A stretch of DNA of 64,000 bases from Kribbella pratensis (lineage in GTDB: Bacteria; Actinomycetota; Actinomycetes; Propionibacteriales; Kribbellaceae), in assembly GCF_004365355.1 (NCBI RefSeq), contig NZ_SODP01000005.1:306358-370357 (forward strand), written 5' to 3'. The translations under genes and the position numbers were made by a program. Under the pieces are notes generated by a model. It did not search any database. It was given only the letters and a program-made list of their open reading frames with translations, and had not been told where the DNA came from. Shown in pieces: positions 63,631 to 64,000 of this stretch (position 1 is the first letter of the stretch; every line of letters begins with the position of its first letter).

Positions 63631-64000
63631 ATGGAAGCCTTCACCCAGCACATCGGTACGGCGGCCCCGCTGCGCCGCAGCAACGTCGACACCGACCAGA
63701 TCATCCCGGCCGTGTACCTGAAGCGGGTCACCCGGACCGGTTTCGAGGACGGACTGTTCGCTGCCTGGCGCAACGATCCGTCGTTCGTCCTCAACCAGCC
63801 GGAGTACGACGGCGTCTCGGTGCTCGTCGCGGGTCCGGACTTCGGCACGGGGTCGTCGCGTGAGCACGCGGTCTGGGCCCTGCTCGACTACGGGTTCCGC
63901 GTGGTCGTGTCCTCGCGGTTCGGCGACATCTTCCGCGGCAACTCGGGCAAGGCCGGGCTGCTCGCGGCCTTGGTCGAGCAGGACGTGGTCGAGCAGCTGT
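63631..64000 (+). CDS. leuD: 3-isopropylmalate dehydratase, small subunit (cut by window end)
   Basis: The first 123 codons, MEAFTQHIGTAAPLRRSNVD onward, with the LeuD motifs NVDTDQIIPAVYLKRV, FGTGSSREHAVWAL and VVVSSRFGDIFRGNSGKAGLL. It forms the swivelling domain of the LeuCD heterodimer. ATG at 63631 with GAGGAG 10 nt upstream; same transcript as leuC. The 3' part lies beyond the window. Confidence 0.93.
   Translation, partial: MEAFTQHIGTAAPLRRSNVDTDQIIPAVYLKRVTRTGFEDGLFAAWRNDPSFVLNQPEYDGVSVLVAGPDFGTGSSREHAVWALLDYGFRVVVSSRFGDIFRGNSGKAGLLAALVEQDVVEQL

Noticed and set aside
1..64000. Mobile elements, prophage or defence island
   Set aside because: No transposase, integrase, phage or restriction gene seen; composition and codon use look even throughout.

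Overview
The window is a gene-dense stretch of a high-GC actinobacterial chromosome. Codon usage, GTG starts, -10 elements of the TANNNT type, GTGA/ATGA gene overlaps and the gene content (ilvD, ilvBNC, serA, leuB, ilvE, cimA and leuCD close together; a nrdAB pair under a cobalamin riboswitch; AfsR-type regulator; ROK- and LacI-governed importers without an ATPase gene) fit the Propionibacteriales, with Kribbella or a close relative the best guess. There is no insertion sequence, prophage, CRISPR array or obvious island. The contents are core metabolism with accessory regulation.

Layout. 1-4.6 kb: terminator of an off-window gene, stress membrane protein, PQQ-type sugar dehydrogenase lipoprotein, and a tmsAB-like pair (FAD oxidoreductase plus CFA-type methyltransferase) expected to make 10-methyl branched fatty acids. 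4.6-12.8 kb: 2-hydroxyacid dehydrogenase, BNR-repeat protein and MoaD/ThiS-like carrier, MMPL exporter, small kinase, a stand-alone AICAR formyltransferase behind a ZTP riboswitch, SnoaL-like protein, methyltransferase, secreted CHAP protein. 12.9-27.3 kb: branched-chain amino acid and serine block: ilvD; leader peptide and attenuator then ilvB-ilvN-ilvC; a membrane-anchored pseudoprotease; serA; a 51-codon ORF coupled to leuB; ilvE; then a second leader peptide and attenuator before cimA and a coupled small ACT-domain gene. 27.3-34.2 kb: N-acetylglucosamine/chito-oligosaccharide operon (ROK regulator, ABC importer, nagZ-like, nagA). 34.3-36.9 kb: MarR, a tetrapeptide-repeat ORF, MFS exporter and isochorismatase-like hydrolase. 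37-42.3 kb: nrdA-nrdB with B12 riboswitch and NrdR-like boxes; NrdB has the Phe-for-Tyr signature of class Ic enzymes. 42.3-50.2 kb: DinB-family gene under a perfect LexA box, Fic protein, methyltransferase, small membrane protein, glycosylase-like protein, GNAT, FAH-family hydrolase, gltX, CPBP protease, tRNA-Gln and tRNA-Glu. 50.3-55.5 kb: PPOX-fold protein and hemerythrin protein, divergent around an array of 11-bp-spaced heptamers, next to a large AfsR-type regulator. 55.6-60.5 kb: LacI-controlled importer with a nucleoside hydrolase. 60.7-64 kb: HdeD-like protein, NdgR-type IclR regulator, leuC and the start of leuD.

The window is unusually rich in readable regulation: two transcription attenuators with Ile/Leu/Val-coding leader peptides, two riboswitches, a LexA box, three NrdR-like boxes, MarR, LacI and IclR operators, a SARP-like heptamer array, and nine genes or leaders whose -10 element lies only 6-8 nt before the start codon, pointing to leaderless mRNAs. 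The most novel-looking items are the ACT-domain partner of citramalate synthase, the MarR/repeat-peptide/MFS coupling, the heptamer array and the BNR/MoaD pair.
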